A stretch of 60,460 nt of DNA from Rhodococcoides kyotonense (GTDB taxonomy: Bacteria; Actinomycetota; Actinomycetes; Mycobacteriales; Mycobacteriaceae), in NCBI RefSeq assembly GCF_900188125.1, contig NZ_FZOW01000027.1, forward strand, positions 1 to 60,460, in the 5' to 3' direction. Both the position numbers and the translations under genes were made by a program. Every line of letters begins with the position of its first letter. Position 1 is the first letter of the stretch. The notes beneath the pieces are model-generated. The model was not told the origin of the DNA, made no database searches, and worked only from the letters and a program-made list of their open reading frames with translations. This document shows, piece by piece, positions 1-9,003 of this stretch.

Positions 1-36
1 CGACTACGAAAACGAGTACCGTCAGCAGTGCTCGGC

Positions 37-61
37 AGCCACCTCCGATCGCGAGGTGGCT
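37..61 (-). terminator. Hairpin downstream of the truncated MFS gene
   Basis: A perfect 9-bp inverted repeat (agccacctc / gaggtggct) with a 7-nt loop lies 15 nt past the stop of the minus-strand MFS gene. No T-run follows on either strand, so it would be a U-tract-less terminator of the kind common in actinobacteria. It could equally mark the edge of the rearrangement that truncated the MFS gene. Confidence 0.45.
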
Positions 62-76
62 TGAACCAGGTCTCCA

Positions 77-1021
77 TCAGATCCAGGACGGTTCAATCAT
101 TACCAATACAGCCCCCCACGCGCCCACGAAGGGGAGAGCGATCAGGGCAGCCACTGCCGCCGCAATCGACCCGAGTATGAGGAATTTTCGCCCGAACCTG
201 GCGACCAAGCGCGTCAGCCCGAACCGGCTCACGACCGAGACGAGCGCGCGCAGTGCAAGCAACAACCCGACCATAGTGGGATTGACGTCCTGTTCGATGG
301 CCCACAGCGGCACGAACGTGTACATGAGGTCGACCGAGACGAGAACCGCGCCACTGACCACCAGCGAACGCCACAAGTCGGGGGTTTTCAGCAGTGCCCA
401 CGTGCCAGTGGGTTGGGACTCCGATGGAGGGAGGGCTGTCAGACTGCGGTCGGTTCGATGGAGAGGGATATGGGAGGGGAGCGCGAAAGCAACGAGAACG
501 ACACAGACGATCAGCCCAGCTGTGGTGTTCGGTCCAGGCTCGTCGCTGGATGCGGTCAAGGATGCGACGGCGGTGACCAGCGGAGGGCCGACGAGTTGTC
601 CGATCGAGGCTGCGGCTGTCAGCGTGCCGAAGGCTGCGTCACTGCTGCCTGAGGCGCTGACATTGGCGACGAAGGTTTGCTGGCCCACCATTATCAGCAT
701 GTGCCCGAGGCCGATACACGATGCCGCGGCGAGCACAGTCCATTGGTGGGCAAACGCGAAGGCTCCGAGGGTGCCGACCGCCGCGGCGATCATGCCTGCC
801 AAAGCAACGACAGGGCCACCGATTCGGTCCGACAGCCGTCCGGCAGCGAGCGCACAGAGGAAGGCAGGCAAGGCGAAGCACGAGGCCAGCAGTCCGAGGA
901 ACAGCGGATCTGCACCGAGCGCGAGCGCGCGGTAGCCGACCATCAAACGGACTCCCGACCAGGATGCCTGCACCAGAATGGTCTGATACGACAACACGAT
1001 TCGCCAGCCGGGCCCGTTCAC
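77..1021 (-). pseudogene. MFS transporter, 3'-truncated
   Basis: This encodes 314 residues of a major facilitator superfamily carrier, about 80 fewer than a usual 12-helix MFS protein. The GTG start at 1021 is chosen because AGGAG sits about 7 nt upstream; a longer frame back to 1201 has no family-like sequence. The loop motif GRLSDRIGG marks the helix 2-3 loop, and LVARFGRK marks the corresponding loop in the second half. The reading frame then ends abruptly after about helix 9 with the non-hydrophobic tail MIEPSWI. All three minus-strand frames close within the next 60 bp, so a simple frameshift does not restore the C-terminus. It lies 85 bp downstream of another MFS gene on the same strand and was probably co-transcribed with it. 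Without helices 10-12 it is unlikely to work as a normal transporter. Confidence 0.7.
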
Positions 1022-1106
1022 TGAATTCTCCTGACAGATAGCGGCCGATGGCCGTGGGTTTTCGACAGACCATGCTCGGACGATCGGCTGTACACGTGCT
1101 GGGCCG

Positions 1107-2384
1107 CTACATGCTGCGTCTAAGGGGCGTACGTTCTCGCAGCGGCTGGATGACGGCAATTCCACCGACGACGGCGGCCAGGCCCCCGAGCAACAGGGCA
1201 TACCGGGCGCCTAGAAGTTCACCTATCGCACCCACCAGCGGCGCGCCGAATGCTCCGGAACCAATCCACGCCAGGGCCCACAGCGCCATCACCCGTCCTC
1301 TCATATCGGGGCTGGCTTGCAGTTGCAGAACTGTCTTCGTATTGGAGTTGAAGCTCACCGAGCCGTAACCGACGAAGAACAGCAGGAAGTACATCACCGG
1401 CAGCGACGGCGACAACGCCGCGGCACAGATCGCGATACCCCAGGCCACTGCGGACAACCACAATGAGCGGTTGCTCGGGGGAGGTCGCGAAGCGCCCACG
1501 ATTCCCGAGAGCACCGCGCCAGCTCCCATGCTGGCAGTCATGCATGCATACACTGCTGCGTCTCCTTCGAATACGTACTCGGCCATGAGCGGCAGTGTGA
1601 CCGGAAACTCCAAAGTGAGTGCACCGTTCACCGCCACCAGCGACATCGGTATCACCAACAGACGCGTCCGGTACACGTGGCGGAGCGCCTGTCTGATTTG
1701 GCCGGGTTGCCGGTCGACGCTGGTCGAGTGATCTGAAGCGCTGGTTTGCATGACTGCAGTGACAACGACTACTGCTCCGAACGACATTGCGTTGAGAACG
1801 AAGCACCAACCTAGATCCCACCGTGTGATGACGACGGCCGCCAGAAGGGGACCGATGATGCGGGCGATGCTGATCAATGTGGAGTTGAGTCGCACGGCAC
1901 TGTGCAGCAGCGCATCGGTGACGAGCTCGGACAACCATGCTTGACGTGCTGGATTGTCGAAGGCGTTGGCTGCACCCATGAGGGCACATATCGCCATGAC
2001 AAGCGGGATGGAGACAGAGGACAGCAGGACACAGATTCCTAGGGTCGTCGCAAGCATCCCGTTGGCAGTGGATGCTGCGATGATGATGCGACGCTTAGGC
2101 AACCGATCGGCGATGACCCCACCCCAGAGGCTCAGCAGCAGCACCGGGGCATAGCGGCACGCGATGACCAGGCCCAGCCAGGCGCCGGACTCTGAGATTT
2201 GCAGTACCAGTAGCGCGATGGCCACTGTCTGCATCCAGGTCCCCGATACGGATACTGTCTGTCCGATGAAATACAACTGAAAATTGCGGACAGCCAGGAC
2301 TGACCGTAGCGGTCCTCGTTCGCGTCGAGGTGGTGAGAGAGATATGTCGGCGTGTACGAGATTTCGGCGACGCCGTCTCGGCAC
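1107..2384 (-). CDS. MFS transporter, EntS/MFS_3-type exporter
   Basis: This is a 425-residue MFS protein with about 12 hydrophobic helices. It resembles the MFS_3 (enterobactin exporter EntS-like) branch: an N-terminal RNFQLYFIGQ segment, then GTWMQTVA, the inter-helix motif GGVIADRLPKRR, and MRGRVMALWALAWIGS near the C-terminus. The GTG at 2384 is preferred because AAGGGAG lies about 5 nt upstream. An upstream TTG at 2441 would add a basic, low-complexity leader with a poor ribosome site. Members of this branch usually export small molecules such as siderophores or drugs; the substrate cannot be read here. It shares strand and probably a transcript with the truncated MFS gene, and its family with the gene at 33462. 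Confidence 0.85.
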   Translation of the reverse strand: MPRRRRRNLVHADISLSPPRRERGPLRSVLAVRNFQLYFIGQTVSVSGTWMQTVAIALLVLQISESGAWLGLVIACRYAPVLLLSLWGGVIADRLPKRRIIIAASTANGMLATTLGICVLLSSVSIPLVMAICALMGAANAFDNPARQAWLSELVTDALLHSAVRLNSTLISIARIIGPLLAAVVITRWDLGWCFVLNAMSFGAVVVVTAVMQTSASDHSTSVDRQPGQIRQALRHVYRTRLLVIPMSLVAVNGALTLEFPVTLPLMAEYVFEGDAAVYACMTASMGAGAVLSGIVGASRPPPSNRSLWLSAVAWGIAICAAALSPSLPVMYFLLFFVGYGSVSFNSNTKTVLQLQASPDMRGRVMALWALAWIGSGAFGAPLVGAIGELLGARYALLLGGLAAVVGGIAVIQPLRERTPLRRSM

Positions 2385-2484
2385 TCGCACTCCCTTCGCA
2401 GGTCGGGCAGATGCAACGGTCCGGCGAAAGGAGCGAAGCAACGACGCCCTGCTTCACCCCTTCGCCTCCGGATGTGTTCAACCG

Positions 2485-4086
2485 TCACGACTGTGCGGCT
2501 CGGGCCTCATGTAGGGGCAGAAACATATCGGCGCGTGGTGTGATGCGCACGCGGGGAGACAGCAGGTATTTGTCGCTCACCTTGATCAGCGGCAGCATCG
2601 GAACCTGTTCGCTGTAGAACGTTCGCCATAGTTGCTCCAGCGCAGTGGTTCTTGCTTGGCCGGTAAGAGCTTTGGCCGCATCGAGTTGCGTTTCGAAGTC
2701 CTCGTTGCAGTACACGGAGAATCGGCCGTCGCATTCCAAAATGCTTCCCGCGGGCTGGGACAGGTCGAACAATTCCGAGGAGGTACGGGCCAGGAACAGC
2801 CATCCACGGTCCTGCGGGATGTCCTCGATGGTCTTTCCTCCGAACGTCTGGCGGTACTGGTCCAAGCCCTCGGTTTCGCTTTCGGCACCGACCGCGGCGT
2901 TCAGACCGACGGCGTTGAGGTTGGTCACGATTGTCTGAGCGATGTCATCGACATCGGGGAACATCCCGACGCGGTACTTGACAGTCAGGGGGATCGATAT
3001 GTCCACGCCGTCACCGGCGGCCTGTTCGACCAGTTGAGAGGCCTTGTCTTGGTCGTGTTCGAAGCCTACATCGGTGGCATATCCGGACATTGCCGGTGGC
3101 CCGGGGTTGTCGGCAACTTCGGTCTGCTCGGTCATGAAGGTGGTGGCGATGCCTGCTCGGTCTATCGCGTAGGCGATGGCTTGTCGGATGCGCGGATCCG
3201 CGAGCATCGTCTGGTGGTGTTGATCGATGCGCAGGTAGCGAATTCCATTGGAGGTGACGTCGATGCAGGTTGCGCCGTCGACTGCGCTGGTTCGGCATTG
3301 TTGATCGCTGGTTCCCAGTGCGATGTCGGCCTCACCGGTTTGGACTTTCTGCGCCCGAACCTGGTTCTCCTGCAGGAAAACCCACTCGACTGTGTCGAAC
3401 ATGCCCGGTTCGGCGAGCCAGGACTCCGGGTAGAGCTCGAGTCGAACGTCCCGCCCCGGGTTCCATGAGACGAACTGGTAGGGGCCTGTGCCGATCGGCT
3501 GTGTGGCCAGCGACTCGGGCCGTTCGGCGATCTGAGTCGGTGAGGCCAGGGGCAGGACAGCCATCCGCGCCTCGAACAGCGGATCGAACTGGCCGAGTTC
3601 TACTTTCAGCGTTCGGTCGTCGAGAGCGGTGAACGTAGCGGCCCCGTCGACGTAGTTGCTCGAGTACGTCAGTTCGGGATCCCAGATGTAGGTCAAAGAC
3701 CTCGCCGCGTTCTCGGCAGTGAATGGAGTGCCGTCGTGCCATGTAACGCCGTCGCGGAGGGTGAACGTCCAATGGCGGTCGTCGTCTGCGCGCCACTCGG
3801 TGGCAAGCAATGGCTCGATCTCACTGGTTTCGGTGTTTCTGGTAAGCAATGGCTGAAAGACGTTGCGCATCACCGGGATCGCGTGACTCGCAGCGCCGGC
3901 CTCACTGGGTTCGAGGCTGGTCAGCTCGGTGGTTCCTGCGATCGCGATGTTTCCTCCACCGCCGGGTGGGCCGTCAGAGGGCCAGTCGAAGCTCTGTGTT
4001 GCCGATGGAGCAATCTGGCAGCTGCTGAGGAAAGCCGCTGCGACTGTTGCCGCCAGGATTTTCGTGATGTGCGATCGCGTTGTCAT
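2485..4086 (-). CDS. ABC transporter substrate-binding lipoprotein, peptide family 5 (SBP1)
   Basis: This is a 533-residue extracytoplasmic receptor of the SBP_bac_5 (dipeptide/oligopeptide/nickel) family. A signal peptide ends in the lipobox LSSC with the lipidated cysteine at 23. Family hallmarks include WTFTLRDGVTWHDGTPF and TGPYQFVSW in the first lobe and DPRIRQAIAYAIDR near the hinge. The ATG at 4086 has GGAG 8 nt upstream; a TTG one codon earlier is less likely. No permease or ATPase follows it. It is a close paralogue of the receptor at 9000: both start the mature domain with FDWP, a glycine run and a near-identical LLTRNTET segment. It probably feeds the same transporter across the divergent regulator, which is inference from similarity. 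A hairpin separates it from the upstream gene, so it may have its own promoter. Confidence 0.9.
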   Translation of the reverse strand: MTTRSHITKILAATVAAAFLSSCQIAPSATQSFDWPSDGPPGGGGNIAIAGTTELTSLEPSEAGAASHAIPVMRNVFQPLLTRNTETSEIEPLLATEWRADDDRHWTFTLRDGVTWHDGTPFTAENAARSLTYIWDPELTYSSNYVDGAATFTALDDRTLKVELGQFDPLFEARMAVLPLASPTQIAERPESLATQPIGTGPYQFVSWNPGRDVRLELYPESWLAEPGMFDTVEWVFLQENQVRAQKVQTGEADIALGTSDQQCRTSAVDGATCIDVTSNGIRYLRIDQHHQTMLADPRIRQAIAYAIDRAGIATTFMTEQTEVADNPGPPAMSGYATDVGFEHDQDKASQLVEQAAGDGVDISIPLTVKYRVGMFPDVDDIAQTIVTNLNAVGLNAAVGAESETEGLDQYRQTFGGKTIEDIPQDRGWLFLARTSSELFDLSQPAGSILECDGRFSVYCNEDFETQLDAAKALTGQARTTALEQLWRTFYSEQVPMLPLIKVSDKYLLSPRVRITPRADMFLPLHEARAAQS

Positions 4087-4227
4087 CAACTACTCCACGG
4101 TGAATAGGCCCTCGGTTGCCGACAGTTGGGGTGGTTTGCCGATCACAGAACGGAACCAGTCCGCTGTGCGTGCGTTGGGCGAGTCCTCGCACGCACAGCA
4201 GACTGAACCGCTGGAACAAGCAGCAGG

Positions 4228-4260
4228 TGGTGTGCAGGCCGAGAAGTCGCCTGCACACCA
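4228..4260 (-). terminator. Hairpin terminator after the glycoside hydrolase-like gene
   Basis: A perfect 12-bp inverted repeat (tggtgtgcaggc / gcctgcacacca) with a 9-nt loop begins 10 nt beyond the stop codon at 4270-4272 on the minus strand. No T-run follows. Its position between the catabolic genes and the receptor gene suggests that it ends or attenuates the VOC-hydratase-aldolase-hydrolase transcript. Confidence 0.55.
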
Positions 4261-4269
4261 ACCTGGGGC

Positions 4270-5865
4270 TCAGTCGGTGAACTCGAAGGAAAACACCTTG
4301 GCGATGTGCAGATGGAACCGTAGCTGAATTGTGGTGCCCGCCAGGTCAGCCAACGTTCCTCCCTTCCACGTCACGTCGGCATCGAGTTCGTCGCCTGACA
4401 GGAGCGGTGCGTCGGCGAGCGTGAAGCCGGGCAACGCACGTCCTTTGCCGTCGAGAACTTCGATTCGGATCGACCCGGCGGAGCCTCGTGTCTTGTAGTT
4501 CAGCTTCAGCTTGGGTTGTGTCACGACCAGCGGATGAGTCGTGAACAGACCTCGGTCGTCGGCGATGACGGCCGACACGCGGTGCCTCTTCCAGGTGGCA
4601 TAGCCTGGCACTCCCAGCGGGGGCCTGCCGAAGCGCGGGTACTTGTAGGGCTTCTCATACCCGACCACCGGTAGACCGATCAGATCCCCGGGCAGATCGA
4701 CCAAGCCGTATCCGGCCTCGAGGTCGTCGTACTCGAACTCGCTCGTGCCGTGCTGCGGCGACACGATTCTTTCGCCGGGCGACCAGTGCCAGTACAGACC
4801 ATCCGAGCTGACAGCAAGAGCGACGTCACGATTGTTGGTGTTGATGTTGAACATCGTGGCGTACATCAGGTACACGTCGTTGGTACCGGGGTATTTGAGC
4901 ACCGGGCAGTGCATGATGTCGGTGGTGGGATGGTCGGTCAAGGACGCTTCCAGGACGGGGTAGGGCGTCGACCACGTCTCGAAGTCCGAGGTCTCGGTAC
5001 GTCCGGCCGATCGCCTTCCTGCCCGCTGCATCCGAAAGTAGCTGACGTACTTGTTGATTCGGTCATCCCAGAAGGCGGTGTTCATCTGGTCCGAGCAGTA
5101 CATCACCAGTGGTTCGGTCAAGGGCTTCCAGTGGATGCCGTCTGCCGACACAGCGCCCGCTGTCGTTGCGAAGGTTCCTTCCTTTCCCGGTTTGCCAGCG
5201 ACGGATTTCGGATCCATGTCTTCGCCGAATCGCTGCTTCTGACGGGCCAGGAACGCCTCGGGGTCTTCGTATTTCTCCTCCGCGCGGTAGATGAGCTTGA
5301 ACCGCTCCTCGGGCGGTGCGGTTTCGTCGATGACGACAGCACCGCTGGCGAAGTGGTTCGGGCTCAGTTCGCGTCCGTAGACCCAGTTCGTGGGCTGCCC
5401 CTTGTAGTCCTGTAGTCCGAGTTCGGGTTTCGTCCAGTTCAGGCCATCCTCGGACTCGGCATAGCACAGCACCCATCCAACGTCCCAATGCCATTTCAGG
5501 TCGGGGGTGTCGTAGTGGTCGGGCGGTACGACGGTGTACCACATCTTGTACTTGCCGTCGTGAAACAAGACGTTGTTGACGTACATCAGGTAGGCCTGCT
5601 CCCACGGCTTGTCGCGGGGGAAGATCGGCCCGATGACGTGGGCCGGTTCGGCCTGCAGACGAATACCGTAGGGGGTATCGGCCAGCGCCACCGGTTCCGG
5701 ATGTGCGGGTCCCCATTGGGACATCTTCGTTGGCTTTTCGTCGGTGCCAACGGTGGCAGGATCGACCCAGCTCACGTCGCCGGTGGCGATCAGACGCCAA
5801 TCGACGAACAACTGCGGTCCCTGCGGTTTGAGTGGGAGCTTCTGTTCCGGGGTGATGAGCAGCAT
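4270..5865 (-). CDS. Glycoside hydrolase-like five-bladed beta-propeller protein
   Basis: This is a 531-residue protein with no signal peptide, so probably cytoplasmic. It has repeated blades typical of the GH32/GH43/GH62/GH68/GH130-like fold, such as YLMYVNN plus DGKYKMWYT, LCYAESEDGLNW, VSADGIHWKPL, DVYLMYATMF and LAVSSDGLYW. The aspartate in LFVDWRLIA near residue 22 and the acidic cluster SEFEYDDLEAG near 395 are candidate catalytic residues, but no defined GH family was recognised. The last 90 residues form a separate beta-rich domain. The ATG at 5865 has AAGGA upstream. It lies 30 bp after the RraA-type gene in one operon, which is odd for an aromatic-acid pathway. It may deglycosylate the substrate, or the fold may have been recruited for another reaction; both are inference. 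Confidence 0.75.
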   Translation of the reverse strand: MLLITPEQKLPLKPQGPQLFVDWRLIATGDVSWVDPATVGTDEKPTKMSQWGPAHPEPVALADTPYGIRLQAEPAHVIGPIFPRDKPWEQAYLMYVNNVLFHDGKYKMWYTVVPPDHYDTPDLKWHWDVGWVLCYAESEDGLNWTKPELGLQDYKGQPTNWVYGRELSPNHFASGAVVIDETAPPEERFKLIYRAEEKYEDPEAFLARQKQRFGEDMDPKSVAGKPGKEGTFATTAGAVSADGIHWKPLTEPLVMYCSDQMNTAFWDDRINKYVSYFRMQRAGRRSAGRTETSDFETWSTPYPVLEASLTDHPTTDIMHCPVLKYPGTNDVYLMYATMFNINTNNRDVALAVSSDGLYWHWSPGERIVSPQHGTSEFEYDDLEAGYGLVDLPGDLIGLPVVGYEKPYKYPRFGRPPLGVPGYATWKRHRVSAVIADDRGLFTTHPLVVTQPKLKLNYKTRGSAGSIRIEVLDGKGRALPGFTLADAPLLSGDELDADVTWKGGTLADLAGTTIQLRFHLHIAKVFSFEFTD

Positions 5866-5895
5866 GAGAATCCTTCGTCGGAGTTTTCAGCCAGA

Positions 5896-6393
5896 TCAGT
5901 TGTTGTGTACTGGTTTTTCGGTGATGACGATGCCGTCGGCGTCGGCGTATATCCAGTCGCCGTCGGTGATCGAGGTGCCAAGGATGTCGATGGTGCCCCC
6001 GGTTCGTCCCGAATGTAGGTTGCGTTCGGTCTTGCGAGGCACCAACCCGAGTGCACGGAGGCCGACTGGTGTGGATGCCAGTTCAGCGGCGTCCCGTACG
6101 CATCCGTAGACGACGAGTCCTGCCCACCCGTTGTCGGCGGCACGTTTCGCGATATTGCCTCCGAGCAGCGAGGCCCGTACAGAGCCGGCACCGTCGACGG
6201 CCAACACTCGACCTTCTCCGGGGGTGACGACCAACTCTCGGATAGGAGCGTTGTCCTCGAAGACCTTGACCGTCAGAGCTGGGCCGGCGAACACAGACGT
6301 GCCGCCGAAGTCGCGCAGTGTCAACGGATCGAGTATTCGGACGTCATCGTGAGCGTCGCAGATGTCGCACGTGCTGAAGTCCACAGAACTCAT
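5896..6393 (-). CDS. RraA-type aldolase, canonical short form (RraA1)
   Basis: This is a 165-residue protein of the RraA / HMG-CHA aldolase fold, matching the canonical length. The substrate and metal site is visible as LGGNIAKRAADNGWAG followed by GCVRDAAEL, where the Arg-Asp pair is the conserved catalytic and metal-binding element. Such proteins cleave 4-hydroxy-4-methyl- or 4-carboxy-4-hydroxy-2-oxoadipate into pyruvate and pyruvate/oxaloacetate, and some E. coli-type members are described as RNase E inhibitors. The start overlaps the stop of the hydratase gene by 4 bp (ATGA), implying translational coupling. Pairing with a LigJ-like hydratase favours the aldolase role over RNA metabolism (inference). 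It is the shortest and most E. coli-like of the three RraA-fold genes in the window. Confidence 0.85.
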   Translation of the reverse strand: MSSVDFSTCDICDAHDDVRILDPLTLRDFGGTSVFAGPALTVKVFEDNAPIRELVVTPGEGRVLAVDGAGSVRASLLGGNIAKRAADNGWAGLVVYGCVRDAAELASTPVGLRALGLVPRKTERNLHSGRTGGTIDILGTSITDGDWIYADADGIVITEKPVHNN

Positions 6394-7385
6394 AGCTTGA
6401 TCCTCGGATAGATTTTGAGAGCGTTTCCGGACAAGATCTTCTCTTTGTCCTCAGCACTCAGGTTGTCGTTGGTTGTGATGAAATCGGTTGTGTCGTCGAA
6501 GGTTCGGCCAGTAAGCGGATCGATGTGCTTCGACGTACCGAACGGCTCGGTGGCGAACAGTAGATTGTCGATCGGTGCCTTGCGGATCAACATGTCCACC
6601 GAGTCGCGGTCGTAGATCGCAGTGTCGATGTAGATGTTCTTGATGGCCTCCTCGAACGGCTTCCGGTTCGTTCCGACGTGCAGCGACCGGTGACGGTTGA
6701 AGTGGAACGGCCACGAACCACCTCCGTGCGGAACGATCAGCTTCAGATCTGGGTAGCGATCGAACAGGTCCGACCACGCTAGTTCGAAGAAGACCATCGA
6801 ATCGTGGTTGGTGTAGTGCGAGCCGTTGAGGTGCAGGGCCGGGTTCACGCACGAGGTAGCATGCATCAGACCGGGCACTTGCAATTCGATCATGGCTTCC
6901 CACAACGGGTTCCACCATTGGTCGCTGAGCTTCGGCGTGAAAGGTTGACCGCCGCCCGCGATGTCGGCGTTGATGTTGCAACCGACGAAACCCAGCTCGA
7001 TAACCACTCGTTCGAGCTCGCCGATCCACTGGTCGGGGTCCACGCCGGGAGATTGCGGCAGTTGGGCTGCACCGATGAACTTGTCGGGGAACATCTGACA
7101 GACTCGCGCGATCAGATCGTTGTTCGTCTGAGCCCAGTACAGGCTCATCTTGAAATCGCCGACCTCGTGGCCCATCCCGGAAGCGCGGGGGGAGAAGATC
7201 ATACGGTCCACCCCTTGACTTTCCATGCGGTCGAGGTGGCCTTGCAGTGAGTCGGCAAGCTGCTGATCGGAGATCTTCAGCGAGCGGCCTTTTGTCGGTC
7301 GATTCCGTTGAGACAGTTGACGTCCCCGGTAGGCATCAAGTGCCTGCGGCGCGGTCGTGAAATGCGCGTGCGACTCGATGATCAT
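6390..7385 (-). CDS. LigJ-like amidohydrolase, 4-oxalomesaconate hydratase family (copy 1)
   Basis: This is a 331-residue amidohydrolase-2 (ACMSD-like) TIM-barrel protein. Its strongest resemblance is to LigJ, the hydratase converting 4-oxalomesaconate to 4-carboxy-4-hydroxy-2-oxoadipate in protocatechuate/gallate 4,5-cleavage. Shared landmarks are the N-terminal SHAHFTTAP (His6 and His8), FSPRASGMGHEVGDF, LPQSPGVDP, His175 in LMHATS, His220 in VPHGGG and Glu280 in ATEPFGT. These match the expected metal ligands. The ATG at 7385 has AAAGGGA upstream. It overlaps the RraA1 gene by 4 bp, so hydratase and aldolase are translationally coupled, as expected for consecutive steps. A gap-free paralogue of identical length is encoded at 25652. 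The substrate could be a relative of oxalomesaconate rather than that compound itself. Confidence 0.85.
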   Translation of the reverse strand: MIIESHAHFTTAPQALDAYRGRQLSQRNRPTKGRSLKISDQQLADSLQGHLDRMESQGVDRMIFSPRASGMGHEVGDFKMSLYWAQTNNDLIARVCQMFPDKFIGAAQLPQSPGVDPDQWIGELERVVIELGFVGCNINADIAGGGQPFTPKLSDQWWNPLWEAMIELQVPGLMHATSCVNPALHLNGSHYTNHDSMVFFELAWSDLFDRYPDLKLIVPHGGGSWPFHFNRHRSLHVGTNRKPFEEAIKNIYIDTAIYDRDSVDMLIRKAPIDNLLFATEPFGTSKHIDPLTGRTFDDTTDFITTNDNLSAEDKEKILSGNALKIYPRIKL

Positions 7386-7422
7386 GGTCGATTTCCCTTT
7401 CGTTCGGTGGTAACGGTCGGAG

Positions 7423-7773
7423 TTATTCAGCCAGTTGCCATTTCGCGCCGTTGATGTCGACGAAGTTGCTCACCGTTCGCCCTGTGGGAGTGGGGTGGTG
7501 CTCGCGGCTGAACGTTCCGCCGGCCGCTTTGATCTTGGCGATCGCGGCGTCGGGGTCATCGACGCTGAACGCGATGTGATCGATCTTGCTGCCCTCGATC
7601 TTGTCGTCTTGGCGGATTTCGAACATCACCTGGTGTTCACCCGGCAGCGCCACTTCCGCTGAGCCTCGCTCTTCCATCCTGCGGAGTACTTCGAATCCCA
7701 AAGAGGTGAAGAACTCGAGGGTGGCTCCGAGGTCAGCCACTCTCAGGTCGATGTGATCAAGGCGGACCAACAT
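7423..7773 (-). CDS. VOC-family protein (glyoxalase/dioxygenase fold), copy 1
   Basis: This is a 116-residue single-domain vicinal oxygen chelate protein with two beta-alpha-beta-beta-beta modules. Candidate metal ligands are His7 (DHIDLRV), His66 (DHIAFSV) and the C-terminal Glu116. VALPGEHQVMFEI is a typical core strand pair. It is far smaller than two-domain extradiol ring-cleavage dioxygenases (about 290 residues), so an isomerase, epimerase, lyase or binding role is more likely than ring opening. The ATG at 7773 has AAGGAG upstream. It is the promoter-proximal gene of the minus-strand arm, 37 bp before the hydratase. A similar protein at 32544 accompanies the second hydratase-containing cluster. 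Confidence 0.85.
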   Translation of the reverse strand: MLVRLDHIDLRVADLGATLEFFTSLGFEVLRRMEERGSAEVALPGEHQVMFEIRQDDKIEGSKIDHIAFSVDDPDAAIAKIKAAGGTFSREHHPTPTGRTVSNFVDINGAKWQLAE

Positions 7774-8094
7774 GAGGAATCTCCTTCGTGGGGGTCATGA
7801 AACGCGGCGGTACGACCCGCGTGGAACGGGGCGCAGAGCGGACTTCCGTGAATCCACTGTGTATGCGTCCCCGCCGATGACTCTGGCAGAGCGTCCTGCA
7901 GGATGTCAACGTTTTTGCAAGTTCAAGGTTTTCAAAAGTTGGTAGCCATGTCGTTTCAAGTCGGCATTTATAATTTTCAAAGTGTGACGTACTTGACATT
8001 GAGATGATTAAGATTGCAGACTGACGGCCAGCCTGCAAGGTCTCGATCTTCTGGGATGTTGCATCGGCCGCGTACTCGACTTATGGAGCAAGAG
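7774..8094. promoter_or_regulatory. Divergent control region between VOC1 and RpiR1
   Basis: This 321-bp AT-richer stretch carries no gene. It holds a perfect TATAAT hexamer on the plus strand at 7969-7974, a TTGACA at 7993-7998, and several CAAGT half-sites (7918-7922, 7957-7961) plus an inverted ACTTG at 7991-7995. The 9-mer TTGCAAGTT at 7915-7923 recurs at 25541-25549, upstream of the second RpiR/hydratase pair. It probably houses promoters for both arms and RpiR operators (inference). Confidence 0.5.
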
Positions 8095-9003
8095 ATGCGA
8101 TTTCGTGATGCGTTGCAGGCCAATTCTGGAAGCTTGACCGATGCGGACCGTCGCGTCGCCAACGCGATCTTGACTACCCGGATCGGCATAGCCGAGTTGA
8201 CCGCTGCGCAACTGGCCTCGAACGCGAGCGTGCACGAATCCACAGTCGTGCGGTTCGCTCAGAAGGTGGGCTATGACGGCTACCCGCAGCTGCGAGTCGC
8301 GCTGACCACTGAATTCGACAATCGTCTGCGCCCGTCCATCGACACCCACCCAAGGTTGACGACGGACCGCAACCCTGCGCTGGCCGCCGTCGTCGATGCC
8401 CATGTCGAACTCATAACCGAGCTGCCGCGCATGATTCCGCAGTCGGCCATCGACGAGGCCGCGGACATCTTCGCGTCCGCCGGCCAGGTGCTGGTCATTG
8501 GTCGCGGACTGATGACAGCACCAGCCACGTTCATGGCGCGCAAGCTGACTTTGCTCGGTGTCTTGGCTGTTCATTCCGATCAGGGCGGGGACGAGGCCGT
8601 CGAACGAGCTGCCTTGCTCAGGCCGGGAGACGCGGTACTGATTTTTGCCTTCAACGACGAATACGCGGGTTTCTCATCGCTGGTCTCGACGCTGGCCGCC
8701 CGTGGTGTGCGAGGTGTTCTGGTAGCGGATCACGCAGCCCTTCTGGAACGCGTGCTTCCCGACGTGGTACTTCCCGTGCCGCGACGCAACACCGACTACG
8801 GCGTGATGGGCGCGATCATGGTGGCCTGCTACGCCATCGAGTACGCGATGACCGCCGGTATTCCCGAAGCAGCGCAGCAGGCCAGAAGTGACATCGCAGC
8901 TCTGGCCGGCCCGAGTCACGCAACTGCTCGGTACGAGCAAATTCTGGACCCCTCAATGCATTCCGTTACAACTGACAACCGGATCGGAGAGCCCCCGCAA
9001 TGA
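8095..9003 (+). CDS. RpiR-family transcriptional regulator (RpiR1)
   Basis: This is a 302-residue regulator with an N-terminal RpiR-type helix-turn-helix (about residues 1-75; VHESTVVRFAQKVGY is the recognition segment) and a C-terminal SIS sugar-isomerase-like sensor domain (about 120-265; VLVIGRGLMTAPA, then LIFAFNDEYAGF). The ATG at 8095 is chosen because GGAG lies 6 nt upstream; an ATG 12 nt earlier has no ribosome site. Its last codons overlap the receptor gene start by 4 bp (ATGA), so regulator and receptor are co-translated. It is divergent from the VOC-hydratase-aldolase operon. The recognition segment is almost identical to that of the regulator at 24640, suggesting the two share operators. 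SIS domains normally bind phosphosugars, so the inducer may be a phosphorylated or acidic metabolite (inference). Confidence 0.88.
   Translation: MRFRDALQANSGSLTDADRRVANAILTTRIGIAELTAAQLASNASVHESTVVRFAQKVGYDGYPQLRVALTTEFDNRLRPSIDTHPRLTTDRNPALAAVVDAHVELITELPRMIPQSAIDEAADIFASAGQVLVIGRGLMTAPATFMARKLTLLGVLAVHSDQGGDEAVERAALLRPGDAVLIFAFNDEYAGFSSLVSTLAARGVRGVLVADHAALLERVLPDVVLPVPRRNTDYGVMGAIMVACYAIEYAMTAGIPEAAQQARSDIAALAGPSHATARYEQILDPSMHSVTTDNRIGEPPQ

Noticed and set aside
7423..7773. Calling the small VOC proteins extradiol ring-cleavage dioxygenases
   Set aside because: At 116-117 residues they have one domain and an incomplete or atypical third ligand, while typical extradiol enzymes have two domains and about 290 residues.
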